Positions 1-7,355 of a DNA stretch of 9,609 nucleotides are shown here, piece by piece. The position numbers and the translations under genes are program-made. The notes beneath the pieces are model-generated. The model had not been told where the DNA came from. It worked only from the letters and a program-made list of their open reading frames with translations, and searched no databases. Origin of the DNA: Chlamydia trachomatis (GTDB lineage Bacteria > Chlamydiota > Chlamydiia > Chlamydiales > 2-12-FULL-49-11); the NCBI GenBank assembly GCA_945877885.1, contig CAMCSI010000042.1, forward strand, positions 1-9,609, in the 5' to 3' direction. Positions within the stretch are counted from its first letter, which is position 1. Every line of letters begins with the position of its first letter.

Positions 1-27
1 GTAAGTTTTTCTTAAAGAAAAATCGTA

Positions 28-56
28 TGGACTTTACTCTTTTTTTCTGTTATAAT
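28..56 (+). promoter_or_regulatory. Putative sigma-70-type promoter of dnaG
   Basis: A perfect TATAAT -10 box lies at 51-56. TGGACT at 28-33 matches TTGACA at 4 of 6 positions and is 17 bases upstream. The -10 box ends only 6 bases before the preferred dnaG ATG at 63, so transcription would start at or next to the start codon. There is no Shine-Dalgarno sequence between the box and the ATG. The box match is seen directly; promoter activity is inferred, and read-through from an upstream gene outside the window is also possible. Confidence 0.5.
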
Positions 57-62
57 AACCCT

Positions 63-1820
63 ATGCCACTATTGACAAAAGAATGCTTAGAAAGATTAAG
101 GGAAAGGATAGATCTACAAGAAATTGTAGGCTCTCATATCGAGCTTAAGCGCGTTGGAGGCAAGATTAAAGCGCTTTGTCCCTTTCATAATGAAAAAACT
201 CCCTCCTTTACCGTAACTGGTGGTGATAGCCACTACCATTGTTTTGGGTGTGGCGCCCATGGCGATGCCGTTGCATTTTTAATGAATTTTTTAGGAGTGA
301 GTTTTAATGAGGCGGTAGAGTATTTAGCAGATAAATACCATATCAAACTTGAATATACTGGAGTAAAAGAGACCGCTTCTGATTATAAAAAAGATTTATA
401 TAGGATTAATCAAAAAGTAGCAGAATTTTTTCATTTTCATCTTTTACATAGTGAGGAGGGTAAAGTTGCGCTAGAATATCTTTTCAAGCGAGGGATATCC
501 GAGGATTTTATTAAACAATTCATGGTTGGATATGCTCCAAAAGAGGAAAGGTTTCAAAAAGCATTTTACAAAAGTGAGAATTTTTCAGAAGAGCTGCTTG
601 TTCTTGCAGGTATTTTAACAGAAGGTGTAAAACGTCCATTTTTTTCTGAAAGAATTATGTTCCCTATTCACAATGGGGTGGGTCAAGCTATTGGATTTTC
701 TGGACGAAAGATTAATGAAAATGTCTTTGGCGGAAAATATATCAACACGAAAGAAACAGAGGTGTTTAAAAAATCAAAAACTTTATTTGGCTTAAATTAC
801 AGTAGAAGAAGGATAGCAAAAGAAGGAAAAGTAATTATTGTAGAGGGGCAAATTGATGCTCTTCGTTTAATTTTTGAAGGATTTGATTATACAGTAGCTT
901 CACAAGGGACCGCTTTTGGGGTAGATCATGTTCAGGAATTGATGAAACTTGGGGTAAATGAGGTCATTATTTGTTTTGATGGGGATGAAGCTGGGGATAA
1001 ATCTGCCGTAAAGGTAGGACAACTTTTTCAAAAAGAGGGGGCAAATGTCTCTGTATGCCGTTTTAGCAAGGGTGTAGATCCAGATACCTTTTTACTTGAG
1101 TATGGAAAAGGAGCCTTTGAAAAATTACTTGAGCAAAAGCAGGGTTACCTCCCTTTTTTATTGGAAATGCTCTCTTTAGGAGGCAAAGCTGATTCTCCTG
1201 CAGGGAAAAATGCAGTGATCTCAGAGGTAAAGAAGATGATTGGTGAATGGAGGCATCCTATAATGATCCATGAGGGGGAAAAGGCGCTTTCTCGGTTAAT
1301 GGGAGTTCCGGGGCAATATATTGTTACTTCGACACCACCTCCTCCTACTCAAAAAGTAAGGGTGCAAAAGACAGTGTTGGATCTAAAAAAGGATGTTTTA
1401 GAGCAGGATTTGATAAGATGGCTTTTACTCACTGAGGAAAAAGATTTACTCGATTTAATGATGGATAATATTGAAGTAGAGTACCTTCATGATCCAAAAG
1501 TTATCCAGGTCTTTACAGTTGCTAAAAAACTTCATCTTTCTTCTGAAAAAATTGATAGTCTTCACCTCGGTATTTCTTTAAGTGAGGAGCAGTTTCGGTT
1601 TTTAGAAGAGGTGAAAGGTAAAAGAATGAATACCCTGAAGGCAAAAGAAGGGATAAAGCTACTTTGTCAAAAAATTCTTGATCGAGAGTGGTTAAAAAGA
1701 TGTGATGAGATTAGGACTAGAATTCAAGAAGGTGGCCATACAGAAGAGCAAATGTTTGCTTTAGCTAAAGAATTTGACCGTGTTAAAAAAAATAAAATAA
1801 CTATTATGGAGAGAAAATGA
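63..1820 (+). CDS. dnaG: DNA primase DnaG
   Basis: Synthesises RNA primers for DNA replication at the fork, working with the replicative helicase. The product is 585 residues from the ATG at 63, the usual size for bacterial DnaG. An N-terminal CHC2 zinc-binding domain is visible with Cys39, His42, Cys60 and Cys63. The catalytic core contains RIMFPI (about 197-202). The TOPRIM fold has the acidic residue Glu261 in VEGQID and the DGD pair Asp306/Asp308 in CFDGDEAG. The region after about residue 430 should be the helicase-binding part and is poorly conserved, as in the family. An in-frame ATG at 27 would add 12 residues, but that extension lies over the promoter and has no family counterpart, so 63 is preferred. 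The stop overlaps the start of the next gene (ATGA), implying translational coupling. The gene order matches the chlamydial dnaG region. Confidence 0.96.
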   Translation: MPLLTKECLERLRERIDLQEIVGSHIELKRVGGKIKALCPFHNEKTPSFTVTGGDSHYHCFGCGAHGDAVAFLMNFLGVSFNEAVEYLADKYHIKLEYTGVKETASDYKKDLYRINQKVAEFFHFHLLHSEEGKVALEYLFKRGISEDFIKQFMVGYAPKEERFQKAFYKSENFSEELLVLAGILTEGVKRPFFSERIMFPIHNGVGQAIGFSGRKINENVFGGKYINTKETEVFKKSKTLFGLNYSRRRIAKEGKVIIVEGQIDALRLIFEGFDYTVASQGTAFGVDHVQELMKLGVNEVIICFDGDEAGDKSAVKVGQLFQKEGANVSVCRFSKGVDPDTFLLEYGKGAFEKLLEQKQGYLPFLLEMLSLGGKADSPAGKNAVISEVKKMIGEWRHPIMIHEGEKALSRLMGVPGQYIVTSTPPPPTQKVRVQKTVLDLKKDVLEQDLIRWLLLTEEKDLLDLMMDNIEVEYLHDPKVIQVFTVAKKLHLSSEKIDSLHLGISLSEEQFRFLEEVKGKRMNTLKAKEGIKLLCQKILDREWLKRCDEIRTRIQEGGHTEEQMFALAKEFDRVKKNKITIMERK

Positions 1821-2164
1821 GACGATTGTTTTACGATACAAGCTGCCCTGCATGCAAACAAGTGGTGAATATGTTAGATACCACTGAGTATAAAAAAATT
1901 TATACCATGTCATCTTTGGATGGAAAAAAGGCAAAGCTAATATTTCAAGGTAATTATTCCTTTATGCGCAATAAAAAGTCCAAAATGGTGATCCTTGAAG
2001 GCCAAAAAGTGTGGATGAGAGGAAATGCAATGTTAAGACCATTTTGGCTAATGGGTGGGGCATGGAAAATGATTGGGATATTTTCATTTGTACCAGGATT
2101 TATGTTGATACCATTTATTTCACTATGGTCCCTAAGCTTAAAATTATTTCAGAAGAAATCTTAA
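1817..2164 (+). CDS. DCC-family (DUF393) thiol-disulfide oxidoreductase-like protein
   Basis: A small protein of 115 residues resembling the DCC1-like/DUF393 family, a thioredoxin-like group named for its Asp-x-x-Cys-x-x-Cys motif. Here the N-terminus reads FYDTSCPACKQV, with Cys10 and Cys13 as the candidate redox pair and Asp7 three residues before the first cysteine. The family's central pattern is also recognisable: VWMRGNAMLRPF followed by GGAWKMIGIFSFVP matches the usual S/R-x-x-A...GG.W...VP arrangement. The C-terminal part (about 86-112) is strongly hydrophobic and may contact a membrane, unlike the charged, aromatic C-terminus common in the family. The start overlaps the dnaG stop by 4 bases (ATGA), with GGAG at 1808-1811 just upstream, so it is probably co-translated with dnaG. 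Substrate and physiological role are unknown; disulfide exchange is inferred only from the CxxC motif. Confidence 0.78.
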   Translation: MRRLFYDTSCPACKQVVNMLDTTEYKKIYTMSSLDGKKAKLIFQGNYSFMRNKKSKMVILEGQKVWMRGNAMLRPFWLMGGAWKMIGIFSFVPGFMLIPFISLWSLSLKLFQKKS

Positions 2165-2165
2165 G

Positions 2166-2765
2166 TTACGCAAGAGGTCTGATAGAGGCTTTGATATCAT
2201 TTCGATGCACATATAGATATTCTATACCTGAAAGTATTGTGTATACTGCATTTACTGATATTATCCATAAGGAGATTGTTTGAAGTAAATCTAAAGAGAG
2301 GAACCCTAAAGAATAGGGAATCATGAGCAAAATAATGAATATGATGGAAGTTGCTTGAAAAATTGCCTTTAATTTGCCTGATAAACGGGCGGCTAGGGCA
2401 TGTCCATTTAATGCACAAAGAGTTCTTAACGTGCTTATGATAATTTCTCTAAAGACAAAAAGTAGACATAAAAGCATGGGGAGCTGTATCAGTCCTTGAG
2501 TAAATGTAAGAAGTACAGATAGTCTAACAATGCAATCTGCCATAGGGTCAATGATTTTACCAAGGTTTGTCACAAGACCTCGCTTTCTTGCAACGATCCC
2601 ATCAAAGATATCTGTTAACTCTAAAATAATCACAAGTACTAGGAGAATGTAGGGAAGTACCACTAAAGGAATATTCATTTTTTGGTAAAATAAATAAATG
2701 ACGAGAAATACTGGACAAAGAACAATGCGGCTTAAGGTGATTATTAAAGGTGTTTGTTGGTACAT
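2166..2765 (-). CDS. pgsA: CDP-diacylglycerol--glycerol-3-phosphate 3-phosphatidyltransferase (CDP-alcohol phosphatidyltransferase family)
   Basis: An integral inner-membrane enzyme that would transfer a phosphatidyl group from CDP-diacylglycerol to glycerol-3-phosphate, the committed step toward phosphatidylglycerol. The product has 199 residues. The full family signature is present: Asp52, Asp55, Gly56, Ala59, Arg60, Gly69, Asp73 and Asp77 (D-x2-D-G-x2-A-R-x8-G-x3-D-x3-D), the metal and CDP-binding site. Several hydrophobic segments fit membrane helices, roughly residues 8-25, 33-50, 79-97, 131-150 and 155-175. The pgsA identity rests on length, N-terminal TPLIITLSRI pattern and the chlamydial gene order next to glyQS and glgA; the signature itself is shared with other CDP-alcohol transferases, so another alcohol acceptor cannot be excluded. 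No Shine-Dalgarno sequence precedes the ATG. The gene ends 1 base from the convergent DCC-family gene. Confidence 0.9.
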   Translation of the reverse strand: MYQQTPLIITLSRIVLCPVFLVIYLFYQKMNIPLVVLPYILLVLVIILELTDIFDGIVARKRGLVTNLGKIIDPMADCIVRLSVLLTFTQGLIQLPMLLCLLFVFREIIISTLRTLCALNGHALAARLSGKLKAIFQATSIIFIILLMIPYSLGFLSLDLLQTISLWIISVNAVYTILSGIEYLYVHRNDIKASIRPLA

Positions 2766-2767
2766 GT

Positions 2768-2783
2768 TAAAAAAGCTTTTTTA
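2768..2783. repeat. 16-bp perfect palindrome at the predicted pgsA transcription start
   Basis: TAAAAAAGCTTTTTTA is a perfect palindrome centred between 2775 and 2776. It lies between the pgsA start codon and its predicted -10 box, in the divergent pgsA/glyQS intergenic region. It could be an operator, or simply symmetric A and T tracts; nothing in the sequence decides which. It has no loop and is unlikely to act as a terminator. Confidence 0.6.
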
Positions 2784-2787
2784 CTTA

Positions 2788-2816
2788 ACTATAATCCCTT
2801 TTGGTTTTAATTTCAA
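2788..2816 (-). promoter_or_regulatory. Putative promoter of pgsA
   Basis: Read on the minus strand, TTGAAA (2811-2816) and TATAGT (2788-2793) are separated by exactly 17 bases, each matching consensus at 4-5 of 6 positions. Transcription would begin near 2780, inside the palindrome at 2768-2783, giving a leader of about 15 bases. The boxes and spacing are seen directly; activity is inferred. Confidence 0.62.
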
Positions 2817-2838
2817 GGGCCGTGTGTAGATATTCATC

Positions 2839-2867
2839 TTGATCTTTTTTTCTAGATAAAGGATAAT
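2839..2867 (+). promoter_or_regulatory. Putative promoter of glyQS
   Basis: TTGATC (2839-2844) and GATAAT (2862-2867) are 17 bases apart; GATAAT matches TATAAT at 5 of 6 and TTGATC matches TTGACA at 4 of 6. The -10 box ends 8 bases before the ATG at 2876, so the transcript would be almost leaderless. AAAGGA at 2858-2863 resembles a Shine-Dalgarno but overlaps the -10 box and is 12 bases from the ATG. If instead transcription starts further upstream, AAAGGA could serve as a distant ribosome site. Confidence 0.45.
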
Positions 2868-2875
2868 TTTTGGGT

Positions 2876-5800
2876 ATGAAAACATTTCAAGACATCATAT
2901 TAATTTTACAGAATTTTTGGGCGGGTAAAAATTGTATTTTACAACAAAGCCACGACTTACAAACCGGTGCTGGAACTTTTAATCCAGAGACATTTTTAAG
3001 AGCTCTTGGACCTGAGCCTTATAGCGTTTGTAATGTGGAAATTTCAAGAAGACCTACAGATGGTAGGTATGGAAAAAATCCAAATAGATTGCAGCGCTTT
3101 CATCAATTTCAGGTAATGATCAAGCCCACCCCTGCAAATATGCAACAGCTTTATTTAGAGTCGCTAGAGGCAATTGGGTTTAAGTTAGAAAACCATGATA
3201 TTCGCTTTGTTCATGATGATTGGGAATCTCCAACTCAAGGGGCAAGTGGTCTTGGATGGGAAGTTTGGTGTGATGGGATGGAAATTACTCAGTTTACCTA
3301 TTTTCAGCAAATTGGCGGTATTGCTTTAACCGAAATTCCAGCCGAACTTGCCTATGGTATTGAAAGAATTGCTTTGTTTTTACAAAAGCAAACAAATGTT
3401 TACAACTTAGCCTATAATCAGACCTTAACCTATGGCGATGTGTTTTTAGATGCCGAGGTGCAATACAGCAGATATAACTTTGAAGAGGCAAATGTCTCTA
3501 TGTGGGAGAAAAAGTTTGAGGCATGTGAGGCAGAGTCAAAACGTCTTCTTGATTTAGAATTGCCGATCCCTGCCTATGATATGGCAGTAGAGGCATCTCA
3601 TTGCTTTAATATGCTCGATGCAAGGGGCGCTATTTCTACAACAGCTAGAGTTGCCATGATACATAGAGTAAGGGAGCTTTGTTGCGGTGCAGCAGAAAGT
3701 TATATTGAGCATAGGAAAAAAACGGGGTTTTCCCTACTTGGTACAAATAGACAAAAAGGGGAGGGTAAATTAGTTCCTGTCACTGAAATCTCAAAAGAGA
3801 GGGTCGATTTTCTTTTAGAAATAGGGTCAGAGCATTTGCCGGCAAATGCTATTTCGATGGCCATTAACTCATTAGAGTCAAACATTAAAGAATTTTTAAC
3901 TTCGCAAAAAATTGGTTTTGAGTCTTTAGAGGTATTTGCAACACCAAAAAGATTAGGGGTTTATATTTTAAACCTTGAAACCTATACAAAAGAATTTGTG
4001 GAAGAAAAGAAAGGGCCTGCTGAATCGATGGCTTTTGATGAGTCTGGATCTGTTACAAAGCAAGGGGAAGGATTTTTTAAATCTGTCGGTCTTGCTATTA
4101 CTTCAAAAAAACAGCTTGAGTTTGAGGATAGAATTGATGTAGTGGATGGAAGGCTGATTTTTAAGCTGACGAAAGAGAGAGTTTTTGTAGGAAGTCTGTT
4201 ACAAGAAAATTTAAAAGCGTTGATTTCAGCCACACGTTTTCCTAAAAAAATGCGCTGGGGGCAGGAAGGATTTCTTTTTGCAAGACCAATTACCTCCTTA
4301 GTAGTTTTGTTAGATAAGCAAGTGATTGATCTTGAAATTGAAGGGGTTAGATCCTCTAATAAAGTATGGTTAAACGTGCAGATGGATGGGAAAACTGCTG
4401 TAATTTCAAAACCTTCGGAATATCAAGCAACCCTTAAAAAGGGGCTTGTTTTAGCAAGTATTTCTGAAAGAAAGGAATCTATAGATGCTCAGTTAAATGA
4501 CCTTGAGATCTATCATCACTGCAAGATTGTTCACCGGGAAAAGGTGACCTCTCAGGTCTTATTTTTAAGTGAAAATCCGATTTTAAGTGTAGGTGAGTTT
4601 GACGAAAAATTTCTCTACCTTCCAGAAGAGTTGATTTTTTCGGAAATGATTGATCATCAAAAATATTGGCCTATGCGAAATAGTGATGGGAAAATTTCTA
4701 CCAAATTTATTGTAGCAGTAGATAAAAAGCCTTCAAGTTTAATTGTTTCAAATAATGAAGGGGTCTTAAGAGCAAGACTTTCTGATGGTTTATTTTTATA
4801 TGAGAAAGATTTGCATAAATCTTTTGAAGAATGGAATAAAAAATTATCTCAGGTGACCCTTCATCCTCAGCTTGGTTCTATTTACAATAAAGTGGAAAGA
4901 ATTTGTACTTTGTCGGAAAAAATTGCAAGCAGTTTAGGGTTAACCTATGAAAAGAAGGCAGCTTTATATTGTAAAGCAGATCTTGTCTCTGATGTTGTCT
5001 ATGAGTTTCCAGAATTGCAGGGGATCATGGGTAAATATTATGCATTACGTTTTGGTGAAAATCAAGAGGTGGCAAATGGTATTGAAGAAAGCTATCTTCC
5101 TATTGGAGAGGGTAAAGAGTTGCCTTTAAGTACATCAGGAATAGTAGTAGCCCTTGCCGATAGGATGGATCATTTGATGAGCTATATGGGGGTTGGACTT
5201 GTGCCCACTTCGTCAAAGGATCCGTATGCTTTAAGACGCGCTGCTATTGGGATAAATCGTATTTTAATCGAACATAAGCTCTTTTTTGATCTTAGAGTTG
5301 TAACCGGTGAAGAAACAGTTGCCTTGTTCATCATTACTCGAATGAAAGCGTTATTAAAAGATTTTGGATTTGATGCAGAGTCTATTGAAATGTGTGGTAT
5401 TTATGATAGTTTTGATCCTTATAAAATTTTTACCTGCGTAAAGGCAATTTTTCGTATAAAGAGTGAGACGGATGCATTTACAAGATTATTAGAAGTGTAT
5501 AAACGTGTCAAAGGTTCTGTAAGTTCTGTAAAAGAGAGTTCTTTTAATGAACATCTTTTAATCGAAGGTGAGGAGAAAGCTCTTTATAAGTTAGTAAAAA
5601 GTTTGGAGCACTCTTTTCATGCCGATCTTAAAGAGGGACATTTCGAGAAGGCTTTTCATTCATTGACAGAACTTGTGTCGCCACTTGAATCGTTTTTTGA
5701 AAAGGTACGTGTAAATACAGAGGATGCAGCACTTAGTAAAAATAGAATAGGTTTGCTCATGATCCCTTATAAACTCATATCAGCTACACTGCTGCTTTAG
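2876..5800 (+). CDS. glyQS: Glycyl-tRNA synthetase, fused alpha and beta subunits
   Basis: Charges tRNA-Gly with glycine in the cytoplasm. The 974-residue product joins the bacterial alpha (GlyQ) and beta (GlyS) subunits in one chain, as known in Chlamydia. The alpha part (about 1-290) has GAGTFNPETFLRALGPEP (31-48), class II motif 2 RRPTDGRYGKNPNR (58-71), HDDWESPTQGASGLGWEVW and motif 3 GIER (161-164). A short linker leads into the beta part from about residue 308, beginning VDFLLEIGSEHLPANAI like GlyS. Around residue 700 the GlyS region KADLVSDVVYEFPELQG and, further on, SSKDPYALRRAAIGINRI are clear. The DALR-type anticodon-binding domain occupies about 860-974 and ends with FFEKVRVNTEDAAL and a final LLMIPYKLISATLLL. 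A TTG at 2870 is better spaced from AAAGGA, but ATG at 2876 (MKTFQD) aligns with known GlyQ starts. The 3' end overlaps glgA by 17 bases tail to tail. Confidence 0.97.
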   Translation: MKTFQDIILILQNFWAGKNCILQQSHDLQTGAGTFNPETFLRALGPEPYSVCNVEISRRPTDGRYGKNPNRLQRFHQFQVMIKPTPANMQQLYLESLEAIGFKLENHDIRFVHDDWESPTQGASGLGWEVWCDGMEITQFTYFQQIGGIALTEIPAELAYGIERIALFLQKQTNVYNLAYNQTLTYGDVFLDAEVQYSRYNFEEANVSMWEKKFEACEAESKRLLDLELPIPAYDMAVEASHCFNMLDARGAISTTARVAMIHRVRELCCGAAESYIEHRKKTGFSLLGTNRQKGEGKLVPVTEISKERVDFLLEIGSEHLPANAISMAINSLESNIKEFLTSQKIGFESLEVFATPKRLGVYILNLETYTKEFVEEKKGPAESMAFDESGSVTKQGEGFFKSVGLAITSKKQLEFEDRIDVVDGRLIFKLTKERVFVGSLLQENLKALISATRFPKKMRWGQEGFLFARPITSLVVLLDKQVIDLEIEGVRSSNKVWLNVQMDGKTAVISKPSEYQATLKKGLVLASISERKESIDAQLNDLEIYHHCKIVHREKVTSQVLFLSENPILSVGEFDEKFLYLPEELIFSEMIDHQKYWPMRNSDGKISTKFIVAVDKKPSSLIVSNNEGVLRARLSDGLFLYEKDLHKSFEEWNKKLSQVTLHPQLGSIYNKVERICTLSEKIASSLGLTYEKKAALYCKADLVSDVVYEFPELQGIMGKYYALRFGENQEVANGIEESYLPIGEGKELPLSTSGIVVALADRMDHLMSYMGVGLVPTSSKDPYALRRAAIGINRILIEHKLFFDLRVVTGEETVALFIITRMKALLKDFGFDAESIEMCGIYDSFDPYKIFTCVKAIFRIKSETDAFTRLLEVYKRVKGSVSSVKESSFNEHLLIEGEEKALYKLVKSLEHSFHADLKEGHFEKAFHSLTELVSPLESFFEKVRVNTEDAALSKNRIGLLMIPYKLISATLLL

Positions 5801-7262
5801 AAGTTTCATTCCTATATATTTTTTCATAAGAAATAGAGGGGATTTTCCAGCTATAGTCTTTTCCTATCCCATTTTGTATCATAGTTTGCCATTTTGCTTT
5901 ATCATAAAAGTAGGTATCAAAGGCGGTATCAAGGATTTTATCAACCGCTGCCTCTGAAAGTTCATCAAACAAAAATCCAGAAGGATCTTTTACGGTGCTA
6001 TCATTGATCGTATCTTTTAAACCTCCAGTATTTCTTGCAATTGGAACGGTGCCGTAGTGCATAGCGATCATTTGGGTAAGACCGCAGGGTTCAAATTTCG
6101 ATGGAATAAAGATGGCATCACCTGCTGCAAAGAGTTTATGTGCAAAAGCCTCGTCAAATTGAAAGCAAAGAAATACGTTTGGGTTGTCTTTTAGAGCCTT
6201 TTTTGCTTCAGTGAAGGGTTTTTCCAAATTTTTCTCACAAATACTACCCAGGAGTATAAAACAGCCCCCTTTTCTTATTGTTAAAGAGATCGCTTTTAAA
6301 ATGAGCTCGGGGCTTTTTTGACTTGCAAGTCTGGTAACGCAAATGACTAATGGTCCGCCATTTGTTGGAGTCATTCCAAGCTCTCTAAATAATGCTTGTT
6401 TATTAATGGTTTTCTTCCTAAGAATGTCTTGTATATAGGTGCCATTTGAGGGAAAAGGTTCAAACAGGTGTGGGTCTGTTGCAGGATTCCATGATTCTTG
6501 TTCAATCCCATTAATTACACCAAATAGTTTATCTTTATATTGCTCTATAGTTTTATCAAGGCCAAAGCTGAATTCAGCCGTTTTGATCTCTTTAGCATAG
6601 GTGGGGGAAACTGTGGTGACTTTATCTGCATAGGTAATACCGCCTTTCATTAAGTTTGCATATTCTGGCTTGTTTGGATCGGTCAAAGAATTTGCCCCAT
6701 ATAGCCCAATTCTAGAGAGCTCTTTTGGGTGAACTTTTCCTTGGTGTTCTATATTATGTATGGTAAATACAATGGAATCTATGCTTCTACTAAGGTTTGA
6801 AAACATACATTTTATAAGTGGGGCAATCACTGCTGTGGGCCAGTCGTGAAGATGTAGTATATTTAAAGATGTTTTTTCATTACTTAAAAACTCTACTGCA
6901 GCTCTTGAAAAGTAAAGGAACCGTTCAGAATCATCTGATGCACCATAAATAAGTCCACGATTGAAATAATTACTTTGATGGTGTGGGTCAATCAAAAAAA
7001 GAGTAATTCCTTCGTAAATAGTTTTGTATACAGTGTTGTGATGTGCTTTGTTATCTTGGTAAGTCCATAAATCAGCCACATAGATCTCAAAAGTGTCTAA
7101 AAGGGTGAGGTTAATCAGGTCATATTTTGGTAAAATAACAGATACCCGATTACCATTAAGCACTTGTTGTTTTGCAAGACCATGAACCACATCGCCAAGA
7201 CCACCGGCTTTTGCAAGGGGGTTGAATTCAGATGTTACATGGATAATGTGCAATGGAGTCAT
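5784..7262 (-). CDS. glgA: Glycogen synthase (GT5 family)
   Basis: Elongates alpha-1,4-glucan chains from a nucleotide-sugar donor in glycogen synthesis. The product has 492 residues, close to E. coli GlgA. The N-terminal Rossmann domain carries the GT5 substrate-binding motif KAGGLGDV (Lys18-Val25) and HLHDWPTAVIAPL (137-149). TIHNIEHQGK (167-176) and GVINGIEQESWNP (248-260) are further starch/glycogen synthase hallmarks. The C-terminal domain has VTRLASQK with Arg311 and Lys316, and PSKFEPCGLTQ with Glu391, followed by RNTGGLKDT (410-418). All expected catalytic and donor-binding residues are present. Whether the donor is ADP-glucose or UDP-glucose cannot be read from the sequence; chlamydial GlgA is reported to be permissive. 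No Shine-Dalgarno precedes the ATG at 7260-7262. The gene faces the tRNA-Gln on the other strand and runs into glyQS at its 3' end. Confidence 0.97.
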   Translation of the reverse strand: MTPLHIIHVTSEFNPLAKAGGLGDVVHGLAKQQVLNGNRVSVILPKYDLINLTLLDTFEIYVADLWTYQDNKAHHNTVYKTIYEGITLFLIDPHHQSNYFNRGLIYGASDDSERFLYFSRAAVEFLSNEKTSLNILHLHDWPTAVIAPLIKCMFSNLSRSIDSIVFTIHNIEHQGKVHPKELSRIGLYGANSLTDPNKPEYANLMKGGITYADKVTTVSPTYAKEIKTAEFSFGLDKTIEQYKDKLFGVINGIEQESWNPATDPHLFEPFPSNGTYIQDILRKKTINKQALFRELGMTPTNGGPLVICVTRLASQKSPELILKAISLTIRKGGCFILLGSICEKNLEKPFTEAKKALKDNPNVFLCFQFDEAFAHKLFAAGDAIFIPSKFEPCGLTQMIAMHYGTVPIARNTGGLKDTINDSTVKDPSGFLFDELSEAAVDKILDTAFDTYFYDKAKWQTMIQNGIGKDYSWKIPSISYEKIYRNETSKAAV

Positions 7263-7272
7263 AGATTTTTGT

Positions 7273-7303
7273 ATAGTATTTTATTGAATAAAAAAAAAGA
7301 CAA
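7273..7303 (-). promoter_or_regulatory. Weak candidate promoter of glgA
   Basis: On the minus strand, TTGTCT (7298-7303) and TACTAT (7273-7278) each match consensus at 4 of 6 but with a long 19-base spacer. A run of nine T (7290-7298 complement) borders the -35 box. The -10 candidate ends 10 bases before the glgA ATG, giving a leader of only a few bases. The spacing makes this the least certain promoter in the window. Confidence 0.28.
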
Positions 7304-7310
7304 TTGATAC

Positions 7311-7339
7311 TTGCAAAAAAATTTGGAAAGTTTTATCAT
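7311..7339 (+). promoter_or_regulatory. Putative promoter of tRNA-Gln
   Basis: TTGCAA (7311-7316) and TATCAT (7334-7339) are 17 bases apart; the -10 box matches consensus at 5 of 6. Transcription would start near 7346, about 10 bases before the mature tRNA 5' end at 7356, leaving a short leader for RNase P to remove. Activity is inferred from box match and position. Confidence 0.6.
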
Positions 7340-7355
7340 ATTTCACTTAATAGAT

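Noticed and set aside
1..26. TTTTTCTT/AAGAAAAA inverted repeat at the window edge as a terminator of an upstream gene
   Set aside because: It is entirely weak A/T pairing with a minimal loop, and the upstream sequence needed to judge it is outside the window.
2011..2283. 90-codon plus-strand reading frame bridging the DCC gene and pgsA
   Set aside because: It is out of frame with the DCC gene and antisense to pgsA; both of those have clear family motifs.
2304..2318. CCCTA/TAGGG hairpin as a possible terminator for the dnaG operon
   Set aside because: It lies within the pgsA coding region, encodes ordinary residues there and is not followed by a T-run on the plus strand.
2870..2875. TTG start for glyQS two codons upstream of the ATG
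   Set aside because: Spacing from AAAGGA favours it slightly, but ATG is the far more common start and the resulting MKTFQD aligns with known GlyQ N-termini. It cannot be fully excluded.
3294..4233. Minus-strand reading frames of 61-83 codons opposite glyQS
   Set aside because: They are shadows of a long, fully conserved gene, without start signals or recognisable motifs.
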